A DNA stretch of 64,000 nt. Origin: Periplaneta americana (Eukaryota; Arthropoda; Insecta; Blattodea; Blattidae). The position numbers were made by a program, and so were the translations under genes. Position 1 is the stretch's first letter; every line of letters begins with the position of its first letter. The notes under the pieces were generated by a model. The model saw nothing but the letters and a program-made list of their open reading frames with translations, was not told where the DNA came from and made no database searches. The stretch covers positions 67,122,787 to 67,186,786 of the forward strand of contig NC_091121.1 in NCBI RefSeq assembly GCF_040183065.1. Direction: 5' to 3'. Positions 11,559 to 21,886 of this stretch are shown piece after piece.

Positions 11559-12566
11559 TTTTGATTGATTTATTTACAGCATGCTCCATTACTTGCAATA
11601 ATAATACATGCTTCTCTTTACAATTATTAATACAAAATTCAATTATTTTCATCACATTGTTGGAGAAATAAAACTGACATGGTACAAAACGGCTTTAAAT
11701 TAAATTACATATTAAATCGTTAGGCTATACGTATTTCATAGGTTTACATTTTTTGAAAGTCTATTGATTGTGCAAAGCTTAGAAATTGTAGCTAATGATG
11801 CTTCCTGGTAACGCTAACTGAACTACAAAATCAGATTAAAAGGTAGGTCTTATACTGCATTTTACACAAGTGGTAAGAATTATTGTGTTATTTGTACTTA
11901 TAGCTAAATGCTGGAACGATAAAAGTAAAATGGGAGTAGCCAGAGAAATCCTTATTTATCACAATGGTTTATCTATTGTTACCTCACTAGAGGTTTTGAT
12001 TTATCTAAAGAAAATCAAAACTCGAGTCGGATTTAGTTGACTGTTACACGATTAGAAGAAAGTACCGGTATATAAAGGTATAGGACTACAGTAAAATATT
12101 AATTGACTAACTAAAATACTAAACAGTCTTGAAAATGTATTATTGTACTAGCTCATCATTACAAATATTCCGCTAGATGGCAGTACTGTGTTACAATCGG
12201 CTGTTCTCTTGTTACCAGTTGTGCCAACTATACAATCTTCATTGAACTCTATGGACGATTACTATACCTGCTTTTTTTTTAAGATGGAACATGACATTAG
12301 CGCTGTGATCGAAAAAACAACTGTATGTCACATACAGTAGTAGACCTGTTACTATGGTAACAATGGTTGAGTTACCAAAGTTATAGTTGAAAAGTCATGG
12401 AAAATTCACTTTTCCAAATGTTCCAGATGTTTCAATGGTTTCGAAGTCAGACATCAAAATGATTCTAAATAAGTCTACAGAACATGGCAAGATAAAGAGA
12501 CAGCAAACTTTCTTTTCTTTTTAAATAAATGTAAATCATTTCAATGTCCGTTAATAGACACTATGG
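11559..12566. other. Unassigned AT-rich sequence with a CTCF-like motif
   Basis: There is no gene. CCGCTAGATGGCAG at 12170-12183 matches the general CTCF core at 13 of 14 positions as I remember it. Similar AGATGGC strings are common in insect transposons, so function is uncertain. Confidence 0.3.
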
Positions 12567-12785
12567 TGTCTCACTGTACCCTCCTGAATGGGAACAGTGA
12601 GGCATTTGCATTTTTTTTTGACAAACACGCATTGTATATTATGTCCTTTTTCTATTAATATTTCTGTTTATGTATTATTGTAGTCCATGTTTTAATGTAT
12701 ATTTCTATTGCACTTGATTTTAAAAATACTTGAAATTTCACTTGCATACATATGTCTTAATATTTTGTGTCTCACTGTACCCACT
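12567..12785. repeat. Hairpin and direct repeat of GTGTCTCACTGTACCC
   Basis: GTGTCTCACTGTACCC occurs at about 12570 and again at about 12768. The first copy is followed after eight bases by GGGAACAGTGAGGC, which pairs with it almost perfectly to form a hairpin. The arrangement suggests ends of a small inverted-repeat element, but the boundaries are unclear. Confidence 0.45.
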
Positions 12786-13658
12786 ACTCCCCTACAATTA
12801 TTGAAAGTACAATGTGGTCAAGAGGTGATAAAAATTGTAGGATAAGCAGCAATGATTGGATGAAACACGTTGTTCCGTACAGTTTTATTGGTCAAAGTAG
12901 TATGACGTAGTAAAAGTGAATTTGATTCCGTCCGGGGCTTCCGTCTATTTCGGGACTTCAGCGTAGAAATGCTCAACTCTAGCTATCCGGCTAACTACAC
13001 GATATCACCAAGAAGAAAATAAAAGTGTTGTAAATGTTTAAAGAGTAACTCATGCAAAGAAACAGACGTGAGTACGATGTAGATATTATTTTTGAAGCTG
13101 AATGTTTTATGACCACAAATCTGAATTTTAAATTAAAAGGCCACATAGCTGTCCGAACAGAGTCTGCCGGCGTTTCATCATCTTGCATGATAGCGAGCAT
13201 TTCCGAATTCCAGGCCATTATTCACGGTCATTGTAGTGTTTTCTGTGTTATTAAAAAAAGGACTGGTTGACGAATTCGGATACATTTTACGTCCCCATAT
13301 CAGCTGGATGTTTGTATTATTGCTCTACCCCTTTGCATCGATATGCAACACAGCAGTCAGGCACGCGAAGCTTGTCTATCACGCGACCCGACCCGACCCG
13401 ACGTGTACTGCACTATACTACGTGTTTATTTATATAAACTTAAAGAGTTATTTTAAACGGATGTAAGCTTCGACCTATAAAATTACAGAGAAGCTAACAG
13501 GAACAATTGGTGCCACTACAGTCTAAGAAAATGCAGAAATTCTATTAATATATTTTCCACTTTTACTTTTCTATCATATGAAGTAAAAAGAGAAACTAGA
13601 TCTACTGTGTAGGTACCAAAATAGATTGCAATATTTTTACGGAAACACTTTTCAGCAT
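12786..13658. other. Unassigned sequence
   Basis: There is a short CGACC repeat at about 13385-13403 (ACCCGACCCGACCCGAC). The small overlapping frames at 12991-13466 show no family motif. Confidence 0.35.
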
Positions 13659-13668
13659 CCTAATATCA

Positions 13669-13903
13669 TTTATTTTAATTTAATTATGTTTTATTTAACG
13701 ACGATCGCAACTTCCGAGATTATAATATCGTCGAAGATGTGTCGGAATTTTGTCCCGCAGGAGTTCTTTTATATGGCAGTAAATCTACTGACATGAACAT
13801 CTCGCATTTAAGCACACTTAAATGCATCGACTTCGGCCGGGATCGAACCCGCGACCTCGGGCACAGTAGGCCAACACACTACCGACGCACCACCCAGGTC
13901 GAC
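13669..13903 (-). mobile_element. tRNA-derived SINE, family C
   Basis: The minus strand begins TCGACCTGGGTGGTGCGTCG and has a B box GGTTCGATCCC within GCGGGTTCGATCCCGG. It continues through TTTAAGTGTGCTTAAATG to a tail in CGTCGTTAAATAAAACATAA. Imperfect flanks CCTAATATC (about 13659) and CCTTAATATC (about 13905) look like a target duplication. A second, 5'-truncated member lies at 39289-39480. Confidence 0.85.
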
Positions 13904-13918
13904 ACCTTAATATCGAAA

Positions 13919-14262
13919 AATTTCTTTTTTTTTATATGCATTCTTCTGTCTATATTGTGTGGTTGTGAAACTTGGACTCTCACTTTGAGAGAGGAACATA
14001 AATTAAGAGTGTTTGAGAATAAGATGCTTAGGAAAATATTTGGGGTTAAGAGGGATGAAGTTACAGGAGAATGGAGAAAGTTACACAACACAGAACTGCA
14101 TGCATTGTAGTCTTCACCTGACATAATTAGGAACATTAAATCCAGACGTTTGAGATGGGCAGGGCATGTAGCATGTATGGGCGAATCCATAAATGTATAT
14201 AGAGTGTTAGTTGGGAGACCGGAGGGAAAAAGACCTTTGGGGAGGCCGAGACGTAGATTTTT
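13919..14262 (+). pseudogene. LINE reverse-transcriptase C-terminal fragment
   Basis: Plus-strand reading gives CGCETWTLTLREEHKLRVFE, then NKMLRKIFGVKRDEVTGEW, then after one in-frame stop RRLRWAGHVACMGE and GRPEGKRPLGRPRRR. This string is the C-terminal region downstream of the reverse-transcriptase domain in RTE-like insect LINEs. The catalytic domain and endonuclease are absent, as in a 5'-truncated copy. The sequence stops abruptly at the GRPRRR segment, where a SINE begins at about 14263. The rest of the tail, present in the copy at 31995-32249, is missing here. The clade assignment is from memory. Confidence 0.8.
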
Positions 14263-14522
14263 TAAAATTTTAGTTGGTTATTTAACGACGCTGTATCAAC
14301 TGCTAGGTTATTTAGCGTCGATGAGATTGGTGATAGCGAGATGATATTTGGCGAGATGAGACCGAGGATTCGTCATAGATTACTTGACATTCGTCTTACA
14401 GGTGAAGAAAAGCTCGGAAAAAACCCAACCATGTAATCAGACCAAGCGGAAATCGAACCCGCGCCCGAGCGTAGTTCCAGATCGGCAGGCAAGCGCCTTA
14501 GTCGACTGAGCTACGCGATGGC
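14263..14522 (-). mobile_element. tRNA-derived SINE, family B, full length
   Basis: The minus-strand head reads GCCATCGCGTAGCTCAGTCG, a good A box, and a B box GGTTCGATTTC lies about 50 bases in. The tail reads GTTGATACAGCGTCGTTAAA and then TAACCAACTAAAAT. The head is the most tRNA-like in the window and could fold partly as a cloverleaf, but the body and tail show it is a SINE. It interrupts the LINE fragment on its left. Confidence 0.9.
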
Positions 14523-14562
14523 TTTTTGTCTATAGGACTGTGTAGAATAATTTCCTCTAAAC

Positions 14563-14867
14563 CAGTGATGGGCGATAGTCGACAGTATTATCGATACTAT
14601 CGATAGTTATGACTTCAACTATCGAAACTATCGATAGTCAAATAATTGTTTCCAATACTATCGATAGTTCTGGCGACTATCGAATAAGATCATTCATAAT
14701 GTTATAGGTTTAAAGCTGGAGCTGGACAACACGATACTATCGATAGTTATGACTTCAACTATCGAAACTATCGATAGTCAAATTATTGTTTCCAAAACTA
14801 TCGATAGTTCTGGCGACTATCGAATAAGATCATTCATAGTGTTATAGGTTTAAAGTTGGAGCTGGGC
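14563..14867. repeat. Duplicated TATCGATA-rich block, probable hAT end
   Basis: CAGTGATGGGCGATAGTCGA starts the block and resembles a hAT terminal inverted repeat. A segment of about 141 bases beginning ACGATACTATCGATAG (about 14589 and 14730) is then present twice in tandem with few differences. Each copy carries four or more partial or complete ACTATCGATAGT palindromes. No matching right terminus was seen within the next kilobase, so the element is incomplete or the end has decayed. Confidence 0.65.
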
Positions 14868-15956
14868 AACTCGATTCTTTTTCAGCGATTCAATCAGACA
14901 TTACTAATCGTTTGTAACGATTCATTCACGGTTTGTTCAGAAGTCTTCCCAATCTATGATTCCAAGTATAGTACAGTCAGGTGACTAAAACAAATAGTGT
15001 AACACATACATTTACGAAAGCGGCTTTCTTCATTCTCTTCTTTGTAGAAACTGGTGATAAATTTTAAACAAAAATTTGCCTTGAGTGTCACTAATTCATT
15101 TTTAAATGCTAAAGAAACAATAGACTCTTTAAAAGTAATCTGAAAGAAATTAATCTAGAACCTTAATGGACTAGCGACTGTAGATGAACAGGAGGAATAT
15201 AATTATGTTGCGCTATGTTAAAGAACATCGATGGCTATGTCCGGATTGCAAAACAGAAATATTAAAGAGAAATTATTATCAATAACTTGTACTACTATAC
15301 AGTATAAAGTGGCCGCTTAAGCATAATCTAATTGTTCATTATATATCTGTAACTATTGTTTCCTTCTATTTGGTAATTAATAATTTCCTCTAATTCATTT
15401 TAACTAATTATAACCAAAAATTTTAAAATGAAGACGACACGAGTTAACGACAGCGAATTGAGCAAAAATTTATTGGAATAAATGTGACTAAGTAGAACAA
15501 AATTAGGAAGTATGCGTTAAACTAAACGCAAACAATTAAAAAGAGAACATCTATTTTCAATCTGAATGACGATTTGTAATGTTATTTGTATATACGTATG
15601 TTTTGCATTTCATTACATTTTCGCACATGTACTCGGCAAACTTGCTTCACGACGACATTCATCACAACGGACTACATTGGTTTTTTTAATATAACAAAGC
15701 TGTATTTACAAAAATTGTATCAAAACTCTTAAACTATCTACAATATGAACACAGATTTAAAGAGTTCATGTTTACTTACGTATCTCACTCTCAATATCTG
15801 CAGATCAACTCTTGTACTTAGGTGTGGCAAACAACTGGAGATGGGGATTGGCCGGAAATTGTTGCATGTTTTCAGTAATTCTGTAACAATGTGAAAAATA
15901 TCCATTATGAAGTTAAACAAATTGCATAGACAGAAAAGTTGTTTAACAGCCTTGTA
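14868..15956. other. Unassigned sequence, possible hAT interior
   Basis: It starts with CTGGGCAACTCGATTC and TTCAGCGATTCAATCAGAC, which look like the subterminal part of a hAT element. No inverted partner was found. The rest is AT-rich and unrecognised. Confidence 0.3.
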
Positions 15957-17815
15957 TTTCTTAACTTTTGCAGGTACTGGATTATTAGGTTTGTGTTTTT
16001 TATCTTTTGCAGGTACTGGGTCATTAGGTTTGTGTTTTTATCTTTTGCAGGTACTGGGTTATTAGGTTTGTGTTTTTTATCTTTTGCAGGTACTGGGTCA
16101 CTAGATTTGTGTTTTTATCTTTTGCAGGTACTGGGGTTATTAGGTTTGTGTTTTTATCTTTTGCAGGTACTGGGTTATTAGGTTTGTGTTTTTATCTTTT
16201 GCAGGTACTGGGTTATTAGGTTTGTGTTTTTATCTTTTGCATATGCTGGGTTATTAGGTTTGTGTTTTTATCTTTTGGAGGTACTGGGTTATTAGGTTTC
16301 TGTTTTTATCTTTTGCAGGTACTGTGTTATTAGGTTTGTGATTTTTATCTTTTGCAGGTACTAGGTTTCTGTTTTTATATTTTGCAGATACTGGGTTACT
16401 AGGTTTGTGTTTTTAACTTTTGCAGGTACTGGGTTACCAGGTTTGTGTTTTTATCTTTTGCAGGTACTGGGTTATTAGGTTTGTGTTTTTATCTTTTGCA
16501 GGTACTGGGTTACTAGGTTTCTGTTTTATCTTTTGCAGGTACTGAGGTATTAGGTTTGTGTTTTTATCTTTTGTAGGTACTGGGTTATTAGGTTTGTGTT
16601 TTTATCTTTTGCAGGTACTGGGTTACAAGGTTTGGTTTTTTTATCTTTTGCAGGTACTGGGTTACTAGGTTTCTGTTTTTATCTTTTGCAGGTACTGAGG
16701 TATTAGGTTTGTGGTTTATCTTTTGCAGGTAATGGGTTACTAGGTTTCTGTTTTTATCTTTTGCAGGTACTAGATTATTAGGTTTGCGATTTTTATCTTT
16801 TGCAGGTTTTGGGTAACTAGATTTGTGTTTTTATCTTTTGCAGGTACTGGGTTATTAGGTTTGTGTTTTTATCTTTTGCAGATACTGGGTTATTAGGTTT
16901 GAGTTTTTATCTTTTGCAGGTACTGGGTTATTAGGTTTGTGTTTTTATCTTTTGCAGGTACTGGGTTATTAGGTTTGTGGTTTTATCTTTTGCAGGTACT
17001 GGGTTATTAGGTTTGTGTTTTTATCTTTTGCAGGTACTGGGTTATTAGGTTTGTGTTTTTATATTTTGCAGGTACTGGGTTATTAGGCTTGTGGTTTTAT
17101 CTTTTGCAGATACTGGGTTATTAGGTTTGTGTTTTTATCTTTTGCATATACTGGGTTATTAGGTTTGTGTTTTTATCTTTTGCAGGTACTGGGTTACAAG
17201 GTTTGGTTTTTTTATCTTTTGCAGGTACTGGGTTACTAGATTTCTGTTTTTATCTTTTGCAGGTACTGAGGTATTAGGTTTGTGTTTTTATCTTTTGCAG
17301 GTAATGGGTTACTAGGTTTCTGTTTTTATCTTTTGCAGGTACTAGATTATTAGGTTTGCGATTTTTATCTTTTGCAGGTACTGGGTTACTAGGTTTGTGT
17401 TTTTATCTTTTGCAGATACTGGGTTATTAGGTTTGCGTTTTTATCTTTTGCAGGTACTGGGTTATTAGGTTTGTGTTTTTATCTTTTGCAGGTACTGGGT
17501 TATTAGGTTTGTGGTTTTATCTTTTGCAGGTACTGGGTTATTAGGTTTGTGGTTTTATCTTTTGCAGGTACTGGGTTATTAGGTTTGTGTTTTTTATCTT
17601 TTGCAGGTACTGGGTTATTACGTTTGTAATTTTATCTTTTGCAGCTACTGGGTTATTAGTTTTGTGTTTTTTTATCTTTTGCAGGTACTGGGTTGTTAGG
17701 TTTGTAATTGCTATCTATTGCAGTTACTGGATTATTAGGTTTGTGTTTTTTATCTTTTGTAGGTACTGGGTTACTAAGTTTGTTTTCTTATCTTTTGCAG
17801 GTACTTGGCTATTGA
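15957..17815 (+). repeat. 38-bp minisatellite, about 49 units, splice-acceptor-like
   Basis: The unit is CTTTTGCAGGTACTGGGTTA followed by TTAGGTTTGTGTTTTTAT, about 38 bases. It is repeated head to tail with scattered point changes and one-base indels. Variant units such as those with CTGAGGTATTAGG recur in a fixed order at about 16536 and 17265, which indicates block duplication or unequal exchange. Every unit carries TTTTTATCTTTTGCAG, a strong pyrimidine tract plus AG, directly followed by GTACTG. Open frames inside simply read the repeat. Confidence 0.97.
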
Positions 17816-18332
17816 GATATTGATATTTAACGATGTTACTTATCGGCATGACTTTTTTTTTGTGTCTACCGCATGCTCATAGATAAACGCTATTCAACAT
17901 TATATTATACTGTATATATTTTTTTAAATAAGAAACATTATAGGACATTTTTTACAAGAAAGTTTAGTATCAACATTCCACAATACAGTCATTTTCTCAA
18001 AATTGTGTATAGTGTTTCTGCTATTTCATATTTGACAAACCAGTCTTCAAATAATTGCTCAAAAGTAGTTCATTTACTTGCAGCAACATCCGGTTCTAAA
18101 TTGCCGCGTAAAATCATTATGAATTGGAGTGGAAACGAAAGTAGGAGTGTACCAGTTGCCGATTTCGGCACACCCACAAGTGTTTCAGATCATTTTGGCA
18201 GATACAGAAGTCTGACAGACACAATATTTCCATTTTTTTAAACAATGAGATAGGTTTGAACGTAATTTTGGACAATTCCATAAGTGCTTAATTAAAATAG
18301 CAATAATTTCAATTTCTTTTCACTTGTGGATA
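17816..18332. other. Unassigned sequence after the minisatellite
   Basis: A 122-codon plus-strand frame (17873-18241) ends with SGNESRSVPVADFGTPTSVS and then a stop. It has no recognised domain and no supporting start context. A chance frame or old transposon fragment is most likely. Confidence 0.3.
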
Positions 18333-18550
18333 TGGAGAAGAAAGGAGCGTGTGAAATGGACAGACAGAATTAGAAATGAAGCTATGCTGGAAAGAGTGGG
18401 AGAAGAAAGAATAATGCTGAAACTGATAAAGAAGAGAAAAATGAATTGACTGGGTCACTAGCTGAGAAGAAACTGCCTACTGAAGGATGCACTGGAAGAA
18501 ATGGTGAACGGGAGAAGAGTTCGGGGCAGAAGAAGATATCAGATGATATC
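18333..18550 (+). pseudogene. LINE reverse-transcriptase tail fragment
   Basis: The plus-strand frame reads WIWRRKERVKWTDRIRNEA, MLERVGEERIMLKLIKKRK and, after internal stops, LLKDALEEMVNGRRVRGRRR. The same family is present at 37104-37985 (minus) and 61953-62222 (plus). Both ends are cut and two stops interrupt the frame. Confidence 0.75.
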
Positions 18551-18614
18551 GTCGTCGTCAGCTCTCATCTTGGAAATTTATTATTATAGGTTCTAAAATT
18601 TCGTAACGTACCTA

Positions 18615-19341
18615 TTAGGGATGAACAAAACTAACTGTCGCTCTCGCTCGCTGTGTTCTTTGCATTTGTCTTTCGAGTCTCGTCTCGTCATTCTCGTGCG
18701 CTTCGAGTCTCGCTCGTCATTCTCGAAATAGCATTTGGTCGGCGTGGAAAGATTTTGTAACTTTGAATAACATAAATAATTGAAATAAATAACATTATAA
18801 ATGTTTATATGAGATAGAAGATAAAACAGAACAGTATCTTAGTTATCAAAATGTTCTGGTTCTATTATATGTTACCTATGGTTATATAAATAGAAAAGAA
18901 AACAATTCTTAATTAAATTTGCATTTCTAAGAAACATAAAACATAACGTTAATATCTTTATACTTGAGACTGCACACTTGATTCCAAACATATGAAAAGA
19001 AAATTCCTAGTCTTTTAATAAGGACCTAGTAATTAAATAAAGACTTGGGAACGGATTATTATATACTGAAAAGTAGAGATGATGTTTCAAATAGGCTACT
19101 TGATTGTTTATACATAATACATAACAGTTGCCAAAATAGATAAAAGTTCAGTCAGGTATAAACAACTGTGGCGATTCAAGACTGCTTGACATTCGGGACA
19201 TCGGGAGTGATCAATCTCGGCGTCTCGAAACACTCACAAGCAGTCTTTACGTCAACTACGCGACGCATACAACATTGTCGTGCGGGTTTTCGGCTTTGCG
19301 GGCGCTGTCAGTCTTGCTTTCTCGATCATTGTTCATCTCTA
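18615..19341. mobile_element. Non-autonomous hAT element with 8-bp target duplication
   Basis: The left end is TAGGGATGAACAAAACTAAC and the right end, reversed, is TAGAGATGAACAATGATCGA. GTACCTAT (18607-18614) and GTACCTAC (19342-19349) flank it and match at 7 of 8 positions, the length typical of hAT insertion. The left subterminal region holds repeated TCGAGTCTCG and TCTCGCTCG motifs. At 727 bases with no transposase motif it is non-autonomous. The 133-codon frame at 19168-19569 crosses the right boundary and is not a gene. Confidence 0.85.
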
Positions 19342-19869
19342 GTACCTACTACTGTATATCATTTATCCGGCCCAGCAGTTTTTCAGTGTGTTGTGCACAG
19401 GGTTTGCAGTCTTTTTTGTCACGATATAATTATTTTTATTTATACTATTTACTTTAAGTGCAAACGTTGTATCACGGATCCTGAACTTTTTTCTTTCTTT
19501 CCAACATATGTCTTTCAGTCCGCTAACTTAGAGAAGTATTTACAGACATATTTTAATGCTTTGTTTTGATTTATCTAAATTTGGCAGAAATAAAATATTC
19601 AAATATCCTAAGAAATTCGAGATTGGTGTATTGTGCGTAGGAATTTTAATCTTTCCGCCATAATATCCTTCCTCTCAATTAAGAATTTGCGTCCAATGCG
19701 CATTTTTGTAATTAAACTCTAAACTTCGCAATTCTCTTTTTGTTTAAAAAACTATAAAATTCACAATTATCACGAACTTTGCTCTTTTGAGTATTCTTAT
19801 GTAACGTTTTATGTAACTTCTTGTTATTAACTTCGGGGCATGGTACAAATGTAGTTACTTCCAAGCAGT

Positions 19870-20870
19870 ATCGTCCAATCCCTTCTAGGCCACTGACAGT
19901 TTGTCCACTGTCAGTATGTTCACTTTTCTTTGTCAACTCCATATTCGTCCACAGGAAAATTTCGTCCAGAACCGGACAATTCGTCAATTTTTGCGTCCTA
20001 GATTCCTCTTACGTTATGGAACGTTTACGATCTTGTAATAAACGAGTCGTTGAGAGCAGAAGTGGTGCAAGTCAAAAATGAATAATGAGGGTTGAAGTAA
20101 AAGTTCTGTAGAATAGAACGCAAAGTAGCAATTAATATGGCCTTCGTGCTACCAACAGTTTAAATAAGTTGAATATTAATTGCTACTTTGCGCTGTATTT
20201 TACCCTCATTACCCATTTTTGACTTACACCACTACTGCTCTCAACGGTTCAAATATGTCTCGACGCACAAAAAGCTCTGTAGATGGATGACACCTCAAAT
20301 TTGAAAGCGCGATAGTGAATCATCACATGAACATCTAGAAATTCGTAGAGCATGTTAGAAAGGATGACCATGAACATGTTATCATAAGAAACCGAATGCA
20401 GATCGTGGAAATTGTAGTCAGATATGAAGAATGCCATCAAGATGATGATGATGATATGTACCTCAAAAACTTCAGGTACGAAGTTATGCTGTACTCTGCA
20501 CCTGAAGAAGACGATCAGCAGGAAGTAATCTGACATATACATTTCCCTGATGCTTTCTTGCATTGTTTTTCCTTCTAATTTCACATCTTACAAAAAAATA
20601 ACTGCAGTCCATTTCAACTCTTGAATAAATTTGCCATTCAAATATTTAACTGCTTTATTTGAGTTTCATTATATCATTACTTATATGCTACAAAATCGCA
20701 AAGAAGACAAACAATTTGACGAAAATATTTCAAATTAAAGAAAATGGGCGGATGAAATTATGAAACTGACCAAAAAATGTAATGGACGAATAGGAGAGGT
20801 GAACGAAATGGAAATTGACGAAATGTCCGTGGACGAAACGCCTGGAGGTCATAGGCCTATAGTTAATTTC
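19870..20870. mobile_element. Probable DNA transposon with inverted TTCGTCCA motif arrays
   Basis: Top-strand motifs of the type TTCGTCCA, TTTGTCCACTG and TTCGTCAA cluster at 19895-19995. The reverse forms TGGACGAA and GACGAAAT cluster at 20715-20845. Clustered subterminal motifs in opposite orientation are typical of transposon ends. Exact termini and target duplication could not be fixed, and the interior contains a separate fold-back (20049-20247). Confidence 0.4.
20049..20247. mobile_element. Fold-back hairpin element, about 200 bp
   Basis: GTTGAGAGCAGAAGTGGTGC at the left pairs with the reverse of GCACCACTACTGCTCTCAAC-like sequence at the right (TACACCACTACTGCTCTCAA). Pairing continues through GTCAAAAATG, AATGAGGGT and GCAAAGTAGCAATTAATAT. 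The loop is about 20-30 bases near 20140-20160. The arms differ by a short insertion. Confidence 0.8.
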
Positions 20871-20959
20871 AGTGGTTTCCTCGCCTGGGATATACCTACC
20901 GCCCACTAGCACGTGTTGTTACCTGAGCAAATACCCACGAAATGACTCCAGCTGCTGCT
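20870..20959. other. Spacer before the GC-rich island
   Basis: Transition from AT-rich to GC-rich sequence. No feature recognised. Confidence 0.3.
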
Positions 20960-21730
20960 GACAAGGTAGTTTTGCTCCTAGGAAGGAGTCAGACATCAAT
21001 CTTGGGTCCATGACTGCGGCCAGAATGCAAGCCAGCGCGGGGTGCCTGCATCGTGACGGGGCACAGCATTCTTATTGGAACATGATCGCACGGTTCATTC
21101 GCGAGTAAATAACGGCGAAGTTGAGGGGGAGGGAGACAGTCGAAAAGTAACAAGATAGGGACCAGGTGCGAGGACTGGAAGAAACTCGGAATCCGGGGGA
21201 GGAAAAAAATATATGTTGGCGAGTGCATGCGCCTTGAGGGGGGGGACCAAAAACACCGCGAACAGCACCGGTGGGGGTGTATAGAGGGCAGGGAGGAAGC
21301 GGGGTTTGGCTAGAGTTTTTTGAGGGGGAGAGTTTTTGGGAGGGGGTACCTCGTAGATTGGAGACGTGTTACAGAAAGTGGAAAGAGAATGGTTGCAAGG
21401 GAGAACGAGATAGAGTGATGAAAGTTTCGATCGTTTTTTTTTATCTAGAGGGGTGGTGGGGGATGTTGGGCTAGTATATATGCGGCAAAGGCGGAAGGGG
21501 TAAAGAGGGAAGGGGCGCCGGTGGGGGGTCGCCTGAAAAAGCTGTTTTCTAGAGAGAACCCCGTATATGCTGGCGCAGCGCAGACTCCGCGCTGCCCCTA
21601 CGCGCGTGCACCCTGCTTGCGGGGCGTGGTGAGGCCGGGAGCGGACGACGAGGTCCTCACACACATCAGTGAGCGCTTCGGACGAGCACCACACCGTGCC
21701 TGCCCTACTCAGCAGCCGCACCGAGCTCAC

Positions 21731-21748
21731 CACGTGCGTGTGACGTCA
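21731..21748. promoter_or_regulatory. E-box CACGTG and CRE TGACGTCA
   Basis: CACGTG (21731-21736) and the full palindrome TGACGTCA (21741-21748) sit four bases apart, 66 bases upstream of the candidate start codon. These are the standard bHLH and CREB/ATF sites. If transcription starts near 21668 they would be downstream promoter elements in the 5' UTR. Confidence 0.5.
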
Positions 21749-21813
21749 TTAAACAATAGAGCAGGGTGTATGCAAGTGAACGCCTTGGAGTTACCTACCA
21801 CCTGTCGGCCGCT

Positions 21814-21886
21814 ATGTCGCGCATCCCCGGTGCAGCTTGCGGTGTCGCGCCCGCCTCGCGTCCGGCGAGCTCCGCTCAGAACAAGG
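21814..21886 (+). CDS. Candidate first coding exon of an unidentified host gene
   Basis: An ATG at 21814 with G at position -3 opens a 24-codon frame, MSRIPGAACGVAPASRPASS then AQNK. The frame runs to AAGG/GTGAGT, a near-consensus splice donor starting at 21887, and leaves phase 1 in the next codon. An in-frame TAG at 21757-21759 makes this the first in-frame ATG. An out-of-frame ATG at 21770 could act as an upstream start. The Ser/Ala/Pro/Arg-rich peptide looks like a disordered N-terminus and carries no identifiable domain, so I cannot name the protein. No second exon was recognised downstream, which is not surprising with long insect introns. The alternative is that the exon is non-coding or that another frame is used (a frame open from 21521 also crosses the donor). 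The exon is moderately likely; the product is unknown. Confidence 0.4.

Noticed and set aside
14441..14522. tRNA-like sequence with good A and B boxes
   Set aside because: It is the head of SINE family B, followed by the SINE body and shared tail, so not a functional tRNA gene.
15939..16181. Repeated peptide frame (CRYWVIRFVF type) suggesting a repeat protein
   Set aside because: The 38-bp unit is not a multiple of three, so the frame shifts between units; it is a minisatellite read-through.
15957..17815. CRISPR-like array of regularly spaced repeats
   Set aside because: Repeats are directly contiguous with no unique spacers and the genome is eukaryotic.
21095..21733. 212-codon minus-strand frame in the CpG island
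   Set aside because: Long frames arise easily in GC-rich DNA; its Pro/Leu/Ser text tracks the complement of G-rich tracts and shows no domain.
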